Positions 42,051 through 49,968 of a stretch of DNA of 64,000 nucleotides are shown here, in pieces. This DNA is from JAWXUC01 sp044432975. GTDB taxonomy: Bacteria; Pseudomonadota; Alphaproteobacteria; RF32; CAG-239. The position numbers and the translations under genes are program-made. Under the pieces are notes generated by a model. The model was not told where the DNA came from. It saw only the letters and a program-made list of their open reading frames with translations, and did not search any database. How positions within the stretch are numbered: the first letter of the stretch is position 1; each line of letters begins with the position of its first letter. The stretch is taken from positions 1-64,000 of the forward strand of contig JAWXUC010000007.1 of NCBI GenBank assembly GCA_044432975.1, given 5' to 3'.

Positions 42051-42839
42051 CTAACTAAGTTGGTTTACAACGGTTAACATTTCATCTGCAGCAGATATCA
42101 CATTAGAGTTCATTTCATAAGCACGTTGAGCAGAGATAAGTTCTGTAATTTCTGTAACAGCATTAACGTTAGAGGTTGTTAAGTATCCTTGAAGAATAGA
42201 ACCAAAGCCTTCGGTATCTGGATTGTCTACTAAAGGCACACCAGAAGCTTCTGTTTCTAAGAACATATTATCACCCATAGCTTCTAAACCAGCTTCGTTT
42301 ACAAAGTTTGCAAGCTCAAGTTGACCTACGTTTACTTCATCCACTTCGCCGTCTTGTTTAATCCAAACTTCGCCTGAAGCATTAACAGAAACTTCAACAG
42401 CATCTTCTGGGATTGTGATTTCTGGTTGTACAACATAACCACTGTGAGTAATGATAACGCCATCACCGTTTCTTTGAAAAGCGCCATCACGAGTATATGC
42501 AGTTCCTTTTCCGTCTGGTAATTCTACCTGAAAATATCCACGGCCACTAACTGCCAAGTCAAGAGTGTTACCTGTGTTGTTAAAGCCACCACCGTCAGTA
42601 ATTCTATAAATAGCCGCAGTTCTAACACCAAGACCAACTTGCATACCTGAAGGAACGATTGTGCCAGAAGATGTTGATGCAGAGCCAGGACGAACAATAT
42701 TTTGATATAATAAGTCATTAAATTCTGCACGTCTTTTTGTGTATGCAGTTGTGTTCATATTGGCAATATTATTGGAAATCACATCAACATTTGTTTGTTG
42801 AGCAAGCATTCCTGTTGCGCCGATGTTTAAAGATCTCAT
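42051..42839 (-). CDS. flgG: Flagellar distal rod protein FlgG
   Basis: 262 residues, normal length. MRSLNIGATGMLAQQTNVDVISNNIANMNT is the FlgG N-terminal D0 helix with the rod signature NNIANMNTTAYTKRRAEF; the RRAEFNDLLYQ loop is the FlgG-specific insertion region. The C-terminus AYEMNSNVISAADEMLTVVNQL closes D0. Forms the distal rod. Follows flgF by 14 bases. Confidence 0.96.
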   Translation of the reverse strand: MRSLNIGATGMLAQQTNVDVISNNIANMNTTAYTKRRAEFNDLLYQNIVRPGSASTSSGTIVPSGMQVGLGVRTAAIYRITDGGGFNNTGNTLDLAVSGRGYFQVELPDGKGTAYTRDGAFQRNGDGVIITHSGYVVQPEITIPEDAVEVSVNASGEVWIKQDGEVDEVNVGQLELANFVNEAGLEAMGDNMFLETEASGVPLVDNPDTEGFGSILQGYLTTSNVNAVTEITELISAQRAYEMNSNVISAADEMLTVVNQLS

Positions 42840-42853
42840 AAGTTAATCCCCTT

Positions 42854-43615
42854 TTAAATCATCTGCCTATAAGCAGAAATAGTATTTGATAAACGTTCAT
42901 GCTCAGCGTCTATCATTTGTTGTACATATTCATAAGAACGTTGAAGTTTAACAAGTCTTGTCATCTCAACAACACCTTCAACGTTAGATTTTTCAATAGC
43001 ACCTTGTTTTAATACGGCATTAGAGGCTATAGCATTGCTATTTTCATTAGCTTCAAACAAAGTACCTGCTGTTTTTGTTAATTCTTGTGGATTTTCAAAA
43101 TTTATTAACTTAATGTTTGCAACAAAGTTATTTTGAGAAATGCCAGCTTCTATTTGTGTTGAATAAACACTTCCATCACCAGAGATTGAAATGTCTGTTT
43201 CTTCAGGAGCAAAAATAATTGGCTTATTGTCTGTAGACAACACATAATGCCCTTCATTTGTAACCAAAGCTCCTTCAGCGTTTAGTGTAAAATTACCTTT
43301 TCTGGTATATTGTTCGCCATTTTGAGTTGCCACAGCAAAAAAACCTTCGCCATCAATAGCAAGGTCAAGTGCGTTTCCTGTTTCTACAATAGCGCCTTCG
43401 TTAAAATTTTTGTATGTTCCAAAATTTTGAGTGAAATAAACTGGGTCAGATGCCACACCTTTAGCTTTAGGAGTGTCTGTAATATATTCAGAAAAAATAG
43501 CGTCTTCAGCCTTAAAACCCGTAGTATTAACGTTTGCCACGTTATTAGAAACGGTGTCCATTTGGTTCCAAAGAGCAATCTGTCTAGATAAAGCCACATA
43601 TTTTGTGTTAATCAT
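42854..43615 (-). CDS. flgF: Flagellar proximal rod protein FlgF
   Basis: About 253 residues from the ATG at 43615, selected because GGGGAAG stands 8 bases upstream; an ATG six codons earlier has no such signal. N-terminus YVALSRQIALWNQMDTVSNNVAN with NTTGFKAE, C-terminus VKLQRSYEYVQQMIDAEHERLSNTISAYRQM: the FlgF pattern. First gene of the flgF-flgG-flgA-flgH unit; an E340 element and repeats lie upstream. Confidence 0.95.
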   Translation of the reverse strand: MINTKYVALSRQIALWNQMDTVSNNVANVNTTGFKAEDAIFSEYITDTPKAKGVASDPVYFTQNFGTYKNFNEGAIVETGNALDLAIDGEGFFAVATQNGEQYTRKGNFTLNAEGALVTNEGHYVLSTDNKPIIFAPEETDISISGDGSVYSTQIEAGISQNNFVANIKLINFENPQELTKTAGTLFEANENSNAIASNAVLKQGAIEKSNVEGVVEMTRLVKLQRSYEYVQQMIDAEHERLSNTISAYRQMI

Positions 43616-43703
43616 TTTTATAAACTTCCCCAAGTTTTTATAATCTTGGTTTTATACATGCAATATCTATGCCAAGGGAAAGAGTGAAAATTGTTATAAT
43701 GTT

Positions 43704-44040
43704 AAAAAACTCACTTTTTGAACATACGCCAAACCCCCAGTCCGCAAGGGCTAGGGGTTATTTGGGCAGTGTCTATTTTAAACGACCGTCTAGAATAGAC
43801 ACTATCACAAACTTTTAAAAAAATCAAGAAATAAGTAAAATCAATAACATAATTTCACAAAACTGTAACACTAAAAGTGTCTATTCTAGACGGTGGTTTA
43901 AAATAGACACTTTGTTTTTAAGACAGGTGTCAAAATACCAGAATATATGGGTTTATGGGCAGTTAATAATCCTCCCAAAGTATTTATTTTCTGCCCATAT
44001 TCACCAAAAAACGCATTTTTTGTGATTTTTTGCAAAAATG
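43704..44040 (-). repeat. E340 element, copy 3
   Basis: 337 bp, inverted relative to copies 1 and 2, in keeping with the opposite orientation of its paralogue gene. The 34-bp sites are at 43769-43802 and 43877-43910 (108 bp apart). The hairpin at 43734-43757 has CCCCCAG/CTAGGGG arms with a changed loop-proximal part (TCC/GCAAGGG). It lies between flgF and paralogue 3. Confidence 0.85.
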
Positions 44041-44408
44041 AGGGTTGTAGGGGATGGTCTGCCGTCCCTGAAAAAAGGATTGTTTTTTCGACTGGATTGC
44101 CGCGCTTCGCTCGCAATGACAGTTGGGGGTAATTGTGGGTTTAAAATTCCCCTTCACTTGTGAAGGGGTGGCGCCGAAGGCGACGTGGTAGTTATGGAGT
44201 GGATTCCATATCCGCCGACATGTAGGGGACGCATTGTATGAGTCCCGCAAAAAGGAAAAATAATTATTATACCCCCCATCGCCCTAACGGGCACTTCCCT
44301 TAGCTCAGGAGGGAAGATGGGTTGGAATAATAATTTGACTGGATTGCGGATCAAGTCCGCAATGACTGTTGGAAATTAAATTGTAGGGAACGGCGTCTCG
44401 ACGTTCCT
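44041..44408. repeat. Cluster of short intergenic repeats upstream of paralogue 3
   Basis: GGATGGTCTGCCGTCCC (44051-44067), the CATTGCGAGCG repeat inverted (44089-44120), CCCCTTCACTTGTGAAGGGG + GGCGCC (44151-44176), the CCCCCCATCGCCC..GGGCACTTCCC palindrome (44271-44300), CTGGATTGCGGATCAAGTCC with GCAATGAC (44339-44367), and GGAACGGCGTCTCGACGTTCC (44385-44405). No gene seen. Confidence 0.7.
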
Positions 44409-44433
44409 CAACCAAAAAAAGGAGGAAATAAAA

Positions 44434-45042
44434 ATGAAAAAAACAAAAATAATAACAGGAGGTATAATAGGTTTAGCTTTCCTCCTAAATGCAGGAATAT
44501 CATTAGCTGCAGATAACTGTAGTGTTTCAACTAGCTGTGCATCGCTAGGATATATAACTGAAGCTTCTAATTGTCAAAGAGGTGTTCACTGTCCTTTTGA
44601 TAGCAGTAAAGTTGCTTGCATTCATGAAGAAATAGCTATTGGTGATTATTTATTAAGCGATGGAACTTTTAGTAAAGATCCTGAACTTGATTCTGGAAAT
44701 GGCTGGACTACTAGTTGTTGGGGAGGTTGGTGTGATATTATTGCAGGTGTTGTTATTGAAACAACAGGTGGAGGATTCCCCGTAACTGTTTATACATCTA
44801 GATATCCTGCCTCTGCTACTGCAAGTTGGAGCACTGCTAATGATGAATGCTTACAATCACAAGACGGTTATATGAGATCAACTTTAATTGACCCACCATC
44901 AACATCTTACTATGATACAATCAACGCTAGTTTAACAAGAATAGGAGCTTCGCAAAAGTTTAGTACCTCTCATACTTATTTTACAGCAAAATATTCTTCA
45001 GGAAATAAAGTTGGTTTATGCGGAGTAGTTATTTTTAGATAA
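44434..45042 (+). CDS. Exported Cys-rich protein with variable end, paralogue 3
   Basis: 202 residues; AAAGGAGGAAATAA precedes the ATG. Signal peptide MKKTKIITGGIIGLAFLLNAGISLA, then the shared module CSVSTSCASLGYI...C-x4-CPFDSSKVAC and IAIGDYLLSDG. The C-terminal part has paired Cys/Trp stretches (WTTSCWGGWCDII), a WSTANDECLQS segment and a closing VGLCGVVIFR, equivalent in position to the lectin-like ends of the other two. Percent identity is visibly higher in the first 70 residues than after them. It is followed by a 58-residue exported peptide gene, probably in the same transcript. Confidence 0.72.
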   Translation: MKKTKIITGGIIGLAFLLNAGISLAADNCSVSTSCASLGYITEASNCQRGVHCPFDSSKVACIHEEIAIGDYLLSDGTFSKDPELDSGNGWTTSCWGGWCDIIAGVVIETTGGGFPVTVYTSRYPASATASWSTANDECLQSQDGYMRSTLIDPPSTSYYDTINASLTRIGASQKFSTSHTYFTAKYSSGNKVGLCGVVIFR

Positions 45043-45067
45043 TTAAAACAAAAAGGAGAAAATAAAA

Positions 45068-45244
45068 ATGAATAAATTTGTATTGCTTTTAGCAGTAATA
45101 TTAACCTTAAGTGCTTTCAAAATTAATGCCAAGGAAACGAGTTCTGAAGATAAGATAAAATCAGAAATTACTACTGAAATTAATGACGAAAACAAAGAGG
45201 AAAAGAAAATAATTATTAAAACTGAGCCTACATCAAGAAGATGA
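45068..45244 (+). CDS. Small exported peptide (58 aa)
   Basis: ATG at 45068 with AAAGGAGAAA upstream, TGA at 45242-45244. Signal peptide MNKFVLLLAVILTLSAFKINA, then a mature part of about 37 residues, strongly charged (KETSSEDKIKSEITTEIND...), without Cys. It lies 25 bases behind paralogue 3 and before a strong terminator. No family recognised. The other two paralogues have no equivalent gene next to them. Confidence 0.6.
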   Translation: MNKFVLLLAVILTLSAFKINAKETSSEDKIKSEITTEINDENKEEKKIIIKTEPTSRR

Positions 45245-45334
45245 AAATTAAGGATTAAGAAAATGCTTTTCATTTTTTCTTTGTTCTTATATAAAACGAT
45301 GACTTTTCATGAAGGTTTTCTTGTTAATTATTAT

Positions 45335-45379
45335 AAAAAAGAGAGTGGTAACTGTAGATAATTACCACTCTCTTTTTTA
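45335..45379. terminator. Bidirectional intrinsic terminator
   Basis: AAAAAAGAGAGTGGTAA / TTACCACTCTCTTTTTT hairpin between the small peptide gene and the convergent secF. Confidence 0.9.
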
Positions 45380-45427
45380 CATCCTGATTTTGAAGCACGA
45401 TTCAGGGACCGTCCTTTTGGGTGAAGG

Positions 45428-46360
45428 TTATACTCTTTCGAAGGTTGAGAGTTCTTTTTCTTCGGTTGTTTTGGATAAATCAAATTGATTTAGAATCGCA
45501 ACTGATACATATATTGATGAATATGTTCCAATTAACACACCCCACACAATTACAAAAGAAAAACTATATAACGCATCGCCACCAAATATTAACAATGCCA
45601 CCGCTGCTAATAATGTGGTGATAGAGGTTAACAATGTTCTTGAAAAGATGTCATTAATACTCTTATTCAACATATCATTTTGTTTCATTTTACCAAATTT
45701 TCTTAAGTTTTCACGTATTCTGTCATAAGTTACAACTGTATCATTTACAGAATAACCTGCCAAAGTTAAGATTGCGGCAATTGTTGTTAAGTTAAAGTCA
45801 ATATTAAATATTGCTAGCAAAGCCAATGTTACCAAGATATCATGAACCAAGCCTAGCATTGCACCTAATGCAAACTGCCATTCAAACCTGAACCAGATGT
45901 ATAAAGAAATTGCCAAGACTGCAACTATTGAGGCAATTAAGCCTGCTTTCTTTAACTCTGATCCTACTTGAGGACCAACAAGCTCTACTTTGCGGTATTC
46001 AACATCTTGACCGATGATAGACTTAATATCTTCAACCGCTTGCATTTGTTGTTTTTCATCCATGTTTTTTGCTTGGGCTCTAATCATTACTTCATCACCA
46101 GCATCGCCAATGGTTTGTAATGAAATTTCGCCAATCTTTAAAGTTGTTAAAGATTTTCTTATCTCATTTAAGTTTATTTGTTGTGGCGATTTTATTTCTA
46201 TTAAAATACCACCTGAAAAATCAATTCCATAATTAAATGGCTTAATTGTCATCACAACCAATGAAGCAATTACTGATACAATTGAAAAAATATACATAAC
46301 TTTTGAAATCTTCAAAAAATTAATGTTTGTATCTTTTGTTATAAATTTTAATACTTGCAT
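45428..46360 (-). CDS. secF: Protein translocase subunit SecF
   Basis: 310 residues from the ATG at 46360 (AAGGAAA upstream). Six transmembrane helices with the periplasmic P1 domain after the first. Family marks FSGGILIEIKSP, ELKKAGLIASIVAVLAISLYIWFRF and LAGYSVNDTVVTYDRIREN. With SecD it uses the proton gradient to drive late translocation. It starts 10 bases after secD in the normal yajC-secD-secF order. Confidence 0.96.
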   Translation of the reverse strand: MQVLKFITKDTNINFLKISKVMYIFSIVSVIASLVVMTIKPFNYGIDFSGGILIEIKSPQQINLNEIRKSLTTLKIGEISLQTIGDAGDEVMIRAQAKNMDEKQQMQAVEDIKSIIGQDVEYRKVELVGPQVGSELKKAGLIASIVAVLAISLYIWFRFEWQFALGAMLGLVHDILVTLALLAIFNIDFNLTTIAAILTLAGYSVNDTVVTYDRIRENLRKFGKMKQNDMLNKSINDIFSRTLLTSITTLLAAVALLIFGGDALYSFSFVIVWGVLIGTYSSIYVSVAILNQFDLSKTTEEKELSTFERV

Positions 46361-46370
46361 TTTGTTTTCC

Positions 46371-47888
46371 TTATTCAATTGGTAATTTTTTTGGTTTAGA
46401 TTTAAGAATCCATGTTGCAATCATTAATCTTGAAAAACTAACAGATGTAAACATAGATGTTAAAATACCAACCGATAATGTTACGGCAAAACCTCTGACT
46501 GGGCCTGTTCCAAAATAAAACAATACAAAAGCGGCTGCTAATGTTGTTAAGTTAGAATCGACAATTGTTGTCATCGCTTCAGAAAAGCCTATTTTAGCAG
46601 CCTCTTTTGGCTTTTTGCCCGCTTTTACGGTTTCTCTCATTCTTTCAAAAATAAGTACGTTTGCGTCAACTGCCATACCTATTGTTAAAATAATACCTGC
46701 AATACCAGGAAGAGTTAAGGTTGAACCCATAAAGCTCAATGCGCCCAAAAGTAAGAACAAGTTTACCATAACAGCTGCGGTTGTAAAAATACCAAACAAA
46801 CCATAAGCTAAAATCATAAATAAAATAACAGCTACAAAGCCTATTGCACAAGCAATTGCGCCTGCTTTAATAGAATCGGCACCTAAGCCAGCGCCAACGG
46901 TTCTTTCTTCTAACACGGTTAATGGAGCAGGCAATGCACCTGAACGCAATAATAATGATAAATCATTTGCTGATTTTACACTGAATGAGCCTGTAATAAC
47001 ACCGCTTCCACCCATAATAGGGCCTTGAATTTGTGGGGCAGAAATAACTTGATCATCTAAAACGATTGCAAGTCTTGAGCCAACGTTTTTAGATGTGATG
47101 TCGGCAAATTTAGAACCACCAATTGCATTAAACTTAAAAGATACAACTGGTTGTCCTTCTTGGAATGATGGTTGAGAATCCACCAAATGTTCACCACCTA
47201 TTAAAGCTTTTCTGGTGATTTGGTATGGCTCTCCCATTTCTCCTAATACTGTTCTTGATGTTAAACCTCTGCCACTTTCATCTACTAAGTGAAAAGTCAT
47301 TTTAGCTGTTTTACCTAAAAGGTTTTTAACTTCTTCTGGGTTTTGAACACCTGGAAGTTGAACAATAATTCTATCTTCGCCTTGACGAGCAATGATTGGC
47401 TCTTTTGTGCCAAGTTCATCTATTCTGCGTCTAACAATTTCTATTGATTGATCAACAACTTTTGCTTTTAATTGTCTTAAAGCTAACTCAGAATAAGATG
47501 CTACTAAAGAATTGCCTTCTTCTATCACGTCTAAATCAGTGTCTGTAGCAGATATCAATCCTTTTGCTTTGTTTCTTGATGTTGCGTTTTCAATTATAAC
47601 AGAAACTTTTTCATCAGAAGCATCAAGTTTTTGATATCTCATGCGGTTTTCTCTTAAAATCTGACGAATAGAATCCTCTGTTGTGAGCATTCTTTCTTTT
47701 ACAACATTATTTATATCAACTTCTAACAAAAGGTTTGAACCGCCTTGAAGGTCTAAACCTAAATTAACTGGTTGCCACCATGCTGGCAAACCTGCCTTAT
47801 TAGGCAAAAAGTTTGGAATTGAGTAAAATACACCCAAAAGACAAACTAGCAAAATTGAAATAACTTTGCTTTTGGTAAGATTATACAT
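46371..47888 (-). CDS. secD: Protein translocase subunit SecD
   Basis: 505 residues, normal length for alphaproteobacteria. First helix, then LGLDLQGGSNLLLEVD, VDQSIEIVRRRIDELGTKEP, the P1 head domain, and the six-helix RND-like membrane part with GIAGIILTIGMAVDANVLIFERMRE. Start and yajC stop overlap by one base. Works with SecF and YajC at the SecYEG channel. Confidence 0.96.
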   Translation of the reverse strand: MYNLTKSKVISILLVCLLGVFYSIPNFLPNKAGLPAWWQPVNLGLDLQGGSNLLLEVDINNVVKERMLTTEDSIRQILRENRMRYQKLDASDEKVSVIIENATSRNKAKGLISATDTDLDVIEEGNSLVASYSELALRQLKAKVVDQSIEIVRRRIDELGTKEPIIARQGEDRIIVQLPGVQNPEEVKNLLGKTAKMTFHLVDESGRGLTSRTVLGEMGEPYQITRKALIGGEHLVDSQPSFQEGQPVVSFKFNAIGGSKFADITSKNVGSRLAIVLDDQVISAPQIQGPIMGGSGVITGSFSVKSANDLSLLLRSGALPAPLTVLEERTVGAGLGADSIKAGAIACAIGFVAVILFMILAYGLFGIFTTAAVMVNLFLLLGALSFMGSTLTLPGIAGIILTIGMAVDANVLIFERMRETVKAGKKPKEAAKIGFSEAMTTIVDSNLTTLAAAFVLFYFGTGPVRGFAVTLSVGILTSMFTSVSFSRLMIATWILKSKPKKLPIE

Positions 47889-48244
47889 TATTTTTTAGCT
47901 TTCTTTTTTGTTTCTTTTTTATTGTCGTTTGTTGCTTGAGGTAAAACAACTTCTTTTACTGTAGAACGTTTGATTTTAACAACAGTATCTTTTGAAATTT
48001 CAACTTCTAACTCATCTTCTGTAAGGCTAACAACTTTTGCAACAATGCCACCTGCAGTAATAACCTTATCACCTTTAACCAAAGCTGCCAACATTTGTTG
48101 ATGAAGCTTAATTTGTTTTTGTTGTGGTCTAATTAAAATAAAATAAAAAATTGCAAAAATTACAATAAGTTGAACTAAAGTCCCTGAAACAGAACTACCT
48201 GCTGCAGCACCTGCAACTTCTTGAGCGTAAGCCATATTAATCAT
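47888..48244 (-). CDS. yajC: Preprotein translocase subunit YajC
   Basis: 118 residues. One transmembrane helix (about 24-40, LVQLIVIFAIFYFILIRPQQKQ) with the family motif RPQQKQIKLHQQMLAALVKGDKVIT following, and a basic tail. The start has AGGAG upstream. First gene of the yajC-secD-secF operon. Confidence 0.95.
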   Translation of the reverse strand: MINMAYAQEVAGAAAGSSVSGTLVQLIVIFAIFYFILIRPQQKQIKLHQQMLAALVKGDKVITAGGIVAKVVSLTEDELEVEISKDTVVKIKRSTVKEVVLPQATNDNKKETKKKAKK

Positions 48245-48334
48245 AAAAAATCTCCTTTAAATTTACTTTATGTATATTAGCTATTATATCTATTTTTGCA
48301 AGGGGTAAATTGGATTTGTAATCATTTTTTAAAA

Positions 48335-48379
48335 TAGGAAGATCGCTTAGCCCATAAATTCTTTATGGGTGTGATGACA
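48335..48379. repeat. GATCGCTTAGCCCATAAA repeat
   Basis: One of a family of ~40-bp repeats with a central GCCCATAAA/TTTATGGG(C) palindrome, also at 38940-38984, 48849-48890, 48911-48950 (variant) and 49304-49344. Confidence 0.7.
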
Positions 48380-48389
48380 TTTTAAATAC

Positions 48390-48417
48390 TTTACAAAATG
48401 TATTTTATATATATAAT
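48390..48417 (+). promoter_or_regulatory. Promoter of structured RNA B
   Basis: TTTACA, 16-base AT-rich spacer, TATAAT; predicted start near 48424, at the first hairpin of the RNA. Confidence 0.6.
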
Positions 48418-48423
48418 TATTTT

Positions 48424-48585
48424 TAGTCGGGATGGCTCGGCTGTATTATTGTGTATGGTGTCTCAAAAACACCTTAGAGAATCCATCTTTTAGGTGGAGT
48501 GTTTGAATAAGGCTTTGCCAAATAAAAACGACTGTCTCTAACAGTTTTTGAGCTCCACCTCTGATTTTTTTCAGAGGTTTTGTTT
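48424..48585 (+). ncRNA. Candidate pseudoknotted RNA B upstream of a small XRE gene
   Basis: Same plan as RNA A at 24540. 5' hairpin AGTCG/CGGCT. Long-range stem CTCAAAAAC (48462-48470) with GTTTTTGAG (48544-48552), continued by TAGAGA (48475) with TCTCTA (48535). Loop GGTGGAG (48493-48499) can pair perfectly with CTCCACC (48553-48559). GAATAAG lies 5-6 bases after GGTGGAG in both. A terminator-like hairpin CCTCTGA/TCAGAGG (48558-48577) followed by TTTTGTTTT closes it. Stems differ in sequence from RNA A but keep pairing. Confidence 0.62.
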
Positions 48586-48608
48586 TAACAAAAATGGAGT
48601 GAAAAATA

Positions 48609-48851
48609 ATGGAAAACAAAGATTGGAGAAATAATCTTCAAGAAACTAAAGATGATATTGGAAGGCAATTAAATGAGTTAAGGCGTCAGAAGCGTTTGAC
48701 TTTGCAGGAGCTTTCTGAGCAAGTGAATTTACCGCAAAAAGTAATTGAAAGAATTGAATTAGGTTTGAACTTTAATATGGATTATAACAATATTCACTGT
48801 TTGGCTAGGTTTTATGGGCAGAAGATTAAAGTTGTGTTTGAAAAAATTTGA
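48609..48851 (+). CDS. Small XRE-type helix-turn-helix protein
   Basis: 80 residues: IGRQLNELRRQKRLTLQELSEQVNLPQKVIERIELG is a textbook XRE domain, followed by NIHCLARFYGQKIKVVF. TGGAGTG precedes the ATG. It stands behind structured RNA B in the same arrangement as the gene at 24720, although the two proteins are only distantly alike. Probably a DNA- or RNA-binding regulator acting on its own leader or elsewhere; inference from context. Confidence 0.8.
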   Translation: MENKDWRNNLQETKDDIGRQLNELRRQKRLTLQELSEQVNLPQKVIERIELGLNFNMDYNNIHCLARFYGQKIKVVFEKI

Positions 48852-48950
48852 AGATCGCTAAGCCCATAAATTCTTTATGGGCGCGATGACTATTTTTGTT
48901 AATTTATAAAGGTCATCGCGCCTTAATTTTTTAAGGCTTAGCGATCTTCT
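48849..48950. repeat. Two inverted GATCGCTAAGCC-type repeats
   Basis: 48849-48890 (GAAGATCGCTAAGCCC...GGGCGCGATGAC) and its inverted relative 48911-48950 (GTCATCGCGCC...GGCTTAGCGATCTTC) form a large imperfect palindrome between the XRE gene and the GIY-YIG gene. Confidence 0.75.
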
Positions 48951-48954
48951 GATT

Positions 48955-49254
48955 TTAAATACTTTTTACAAGCATATCGTATAAATCGTTGCGGTCTAGA
49001 TTTTGTTTGTTTATTAATTGGTTTTTATATTTTTTGTGGGCTTTTTTGATGTATTTTTCTCTTGCTATTGCTTCTTCTGGAGTGTTGTGGCATTCAAAAT
49101 AAACTAGTTTATGCAGGTTATAATATTTTGTGAAAGCTTTTTTGCTTAAATCATTTTTATGTTCGTACACGCGTCTGATTAAATCACTGGTAACACCAAT
49201 ATAATTGGTGGTATTATTAGCATTTGTCATTATGTATACAAAGTATTGTTTCAT
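48955..49254 (-). CDS. GIY-YIG endonuclease-domain protein
   Basis: 99 residues, a stand-alone GIY-YIG domain of the small UPF0213/YhbQ-like type. YFVYIMTNANNTTNYIGVTSDLIRRVYEH gives the GIY...YIG-like strands and catalytic Tyr/Arg; KKAFTKYYNLHKLVYFE and the Glu in AIAREKYIKK follow. Such genes are often multi-copy in environmental and gut bacteria. This one is flanked on both sides (48911-48950 and 49304-49344) by copies of the same repeat. Cellular role unknown. Confidence 0.85.
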   Translation of the reverse strand: MKQYFVYIMTNANNTTNYIGVTSDLIRRVYEHKNDLSKKAFTKYYNLHKLVYFECHNTPEEAIAREKYIKKAHKKYKNQLINKQNLDRNDLYDMLVKSI

Positions 49255-49303
49255 AGGGTTATTGTATGAAGGTTTTAAATGAATGCAATGTTTTTTAAAA
49301 TTT

Positions 49304-49344
49304 GAAGATCGCTAAGCCCATAAATTCTTTATGGGCGCGATGAC
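49304..49344. repeat. GATCGCTAAGCC repeat on the other side of the GIY-YIG gene
   Basis: Identical over about 40 bp to 48849-48890. Confidence 0.75.
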
Positions 49345-49358
49345 ATTTTTGGTAAATA

Positions 49359-49817
49359 TTAATAGATTAGGCCTTTGTAGTTTTTGAAGGTGTCTATTGC
49401 GGTTTCGTTTTCTAGGTGTTCTATTTTGATGTGTTCGAAGTTTCCGCTTTTGAAGAAGTTGTATAGGTCATCGTCTATGAAACCTATTGAGGCTGCGTCT
49501 GCAACGGTGTTGGCATAATAAATTTCTGATATTTTTGCCCAGTAGCAAGCAGACATACACATTGGGCATGGCTCTGAGCTAGAAAATAATTGGCAACCAC
49601 TTAAATCGTGTGTTTGTAAAAGCTCACACGCCTTTCTGATTGCATTTATTTCTGCATGGTTAGTAGGATCGCAAGAAGAAACTACTTGATTGTTGCCTTT
49701 TGCAATTATTTTTCCATCTTTTACGATGCACGCGCCGAATGGGCCAAACCCTTGAGTTTCAAGACATTTATTTGCTTCTTCAATCGCTATATTCATATAT
49801 TTTTGTTTATCAGTCAT
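49359..49817 (-). CDS. Guanine deaminase-like cytidine/deoxycytidylate deaminase family enzyme
   Basis: 152 residues. Zinc motifs HAEINAIRKAC (His and catalytic Glu) and SSEPCPMCMSACYWA (two Cys). GFGPFGACIVKDGKIIAKGNNQV and DPTNHAE resemble GuaD/CumB-type nucleoside/guanine deaminases more than tRNA adenosine deaminase TadA. It would deaminate guanine or a related base in purine salvage. Convergence with nothing nearby; a repeat lies downstream and tRNA-Asp starts 74 bases upstream on the other strand. Confidence 0.87.
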   Translation of the reverse strand: MTDKQKYMNIAIEEANKCLETQGFGPFGACIVKDGKIIAKGNNQVVSSCDPTNHAEINAIRKACELLQTHDLSGCQLFSSSEPCPMCMSACYWAKISEIYYANTVADAASIGFIDDDLYNFFKSGNFEHIKIEHLENETAIDTFKNYKGLIY

Positions 49818-49890
49818 AAAAAAATGATATATTATAAAAAAAATACTTGCAATATATATTTTTATTTATTATAAGATGCTTATTGCGAAT

Positions 49891-49967
49891 GGGGGTGTAG
49901 CTCAGTTGGTTAGAGTATCGGCCTGTCACGCCGAGGGTCGCGAGTTCGAGCCTCGTCACTCCCGCCA
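49891..49967 (+). tRNA. tRNA-Asp (GTC)
   Basis: 77 bases, cloverleaf intact. Acceptor GGGGGTG/CACTCCC (one G-T), D arm with AGCTCAGTTGGTTAGAG, anticodon stem TCGGC/GCCGA with loop CTGTCAC (GTC), T arm GCGAGTTCGAGCCTCGT-type pairing, and encoded CCA at 49965-49967. A terminator follows at once. Confidence 0.97.
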
Positions 49968-49968
49968 T

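Noticed and set aside
33257..45042. Diversity-generating retroelement acting on the lectin-like ends
   Set aside because: No reverse transcriptase gene and no template/variable repeat pair with adenine-specific changes is visible in the window; the paralogues differ by more than point changes.
49891..49967. tRNA-Asp as the attachment site of an integrative element carrying the T4SS
   Set aside because: No integrase gene next to it and no repeat of the tRNA 3' end was found within the window; it cannot be excluded beyond 64000.
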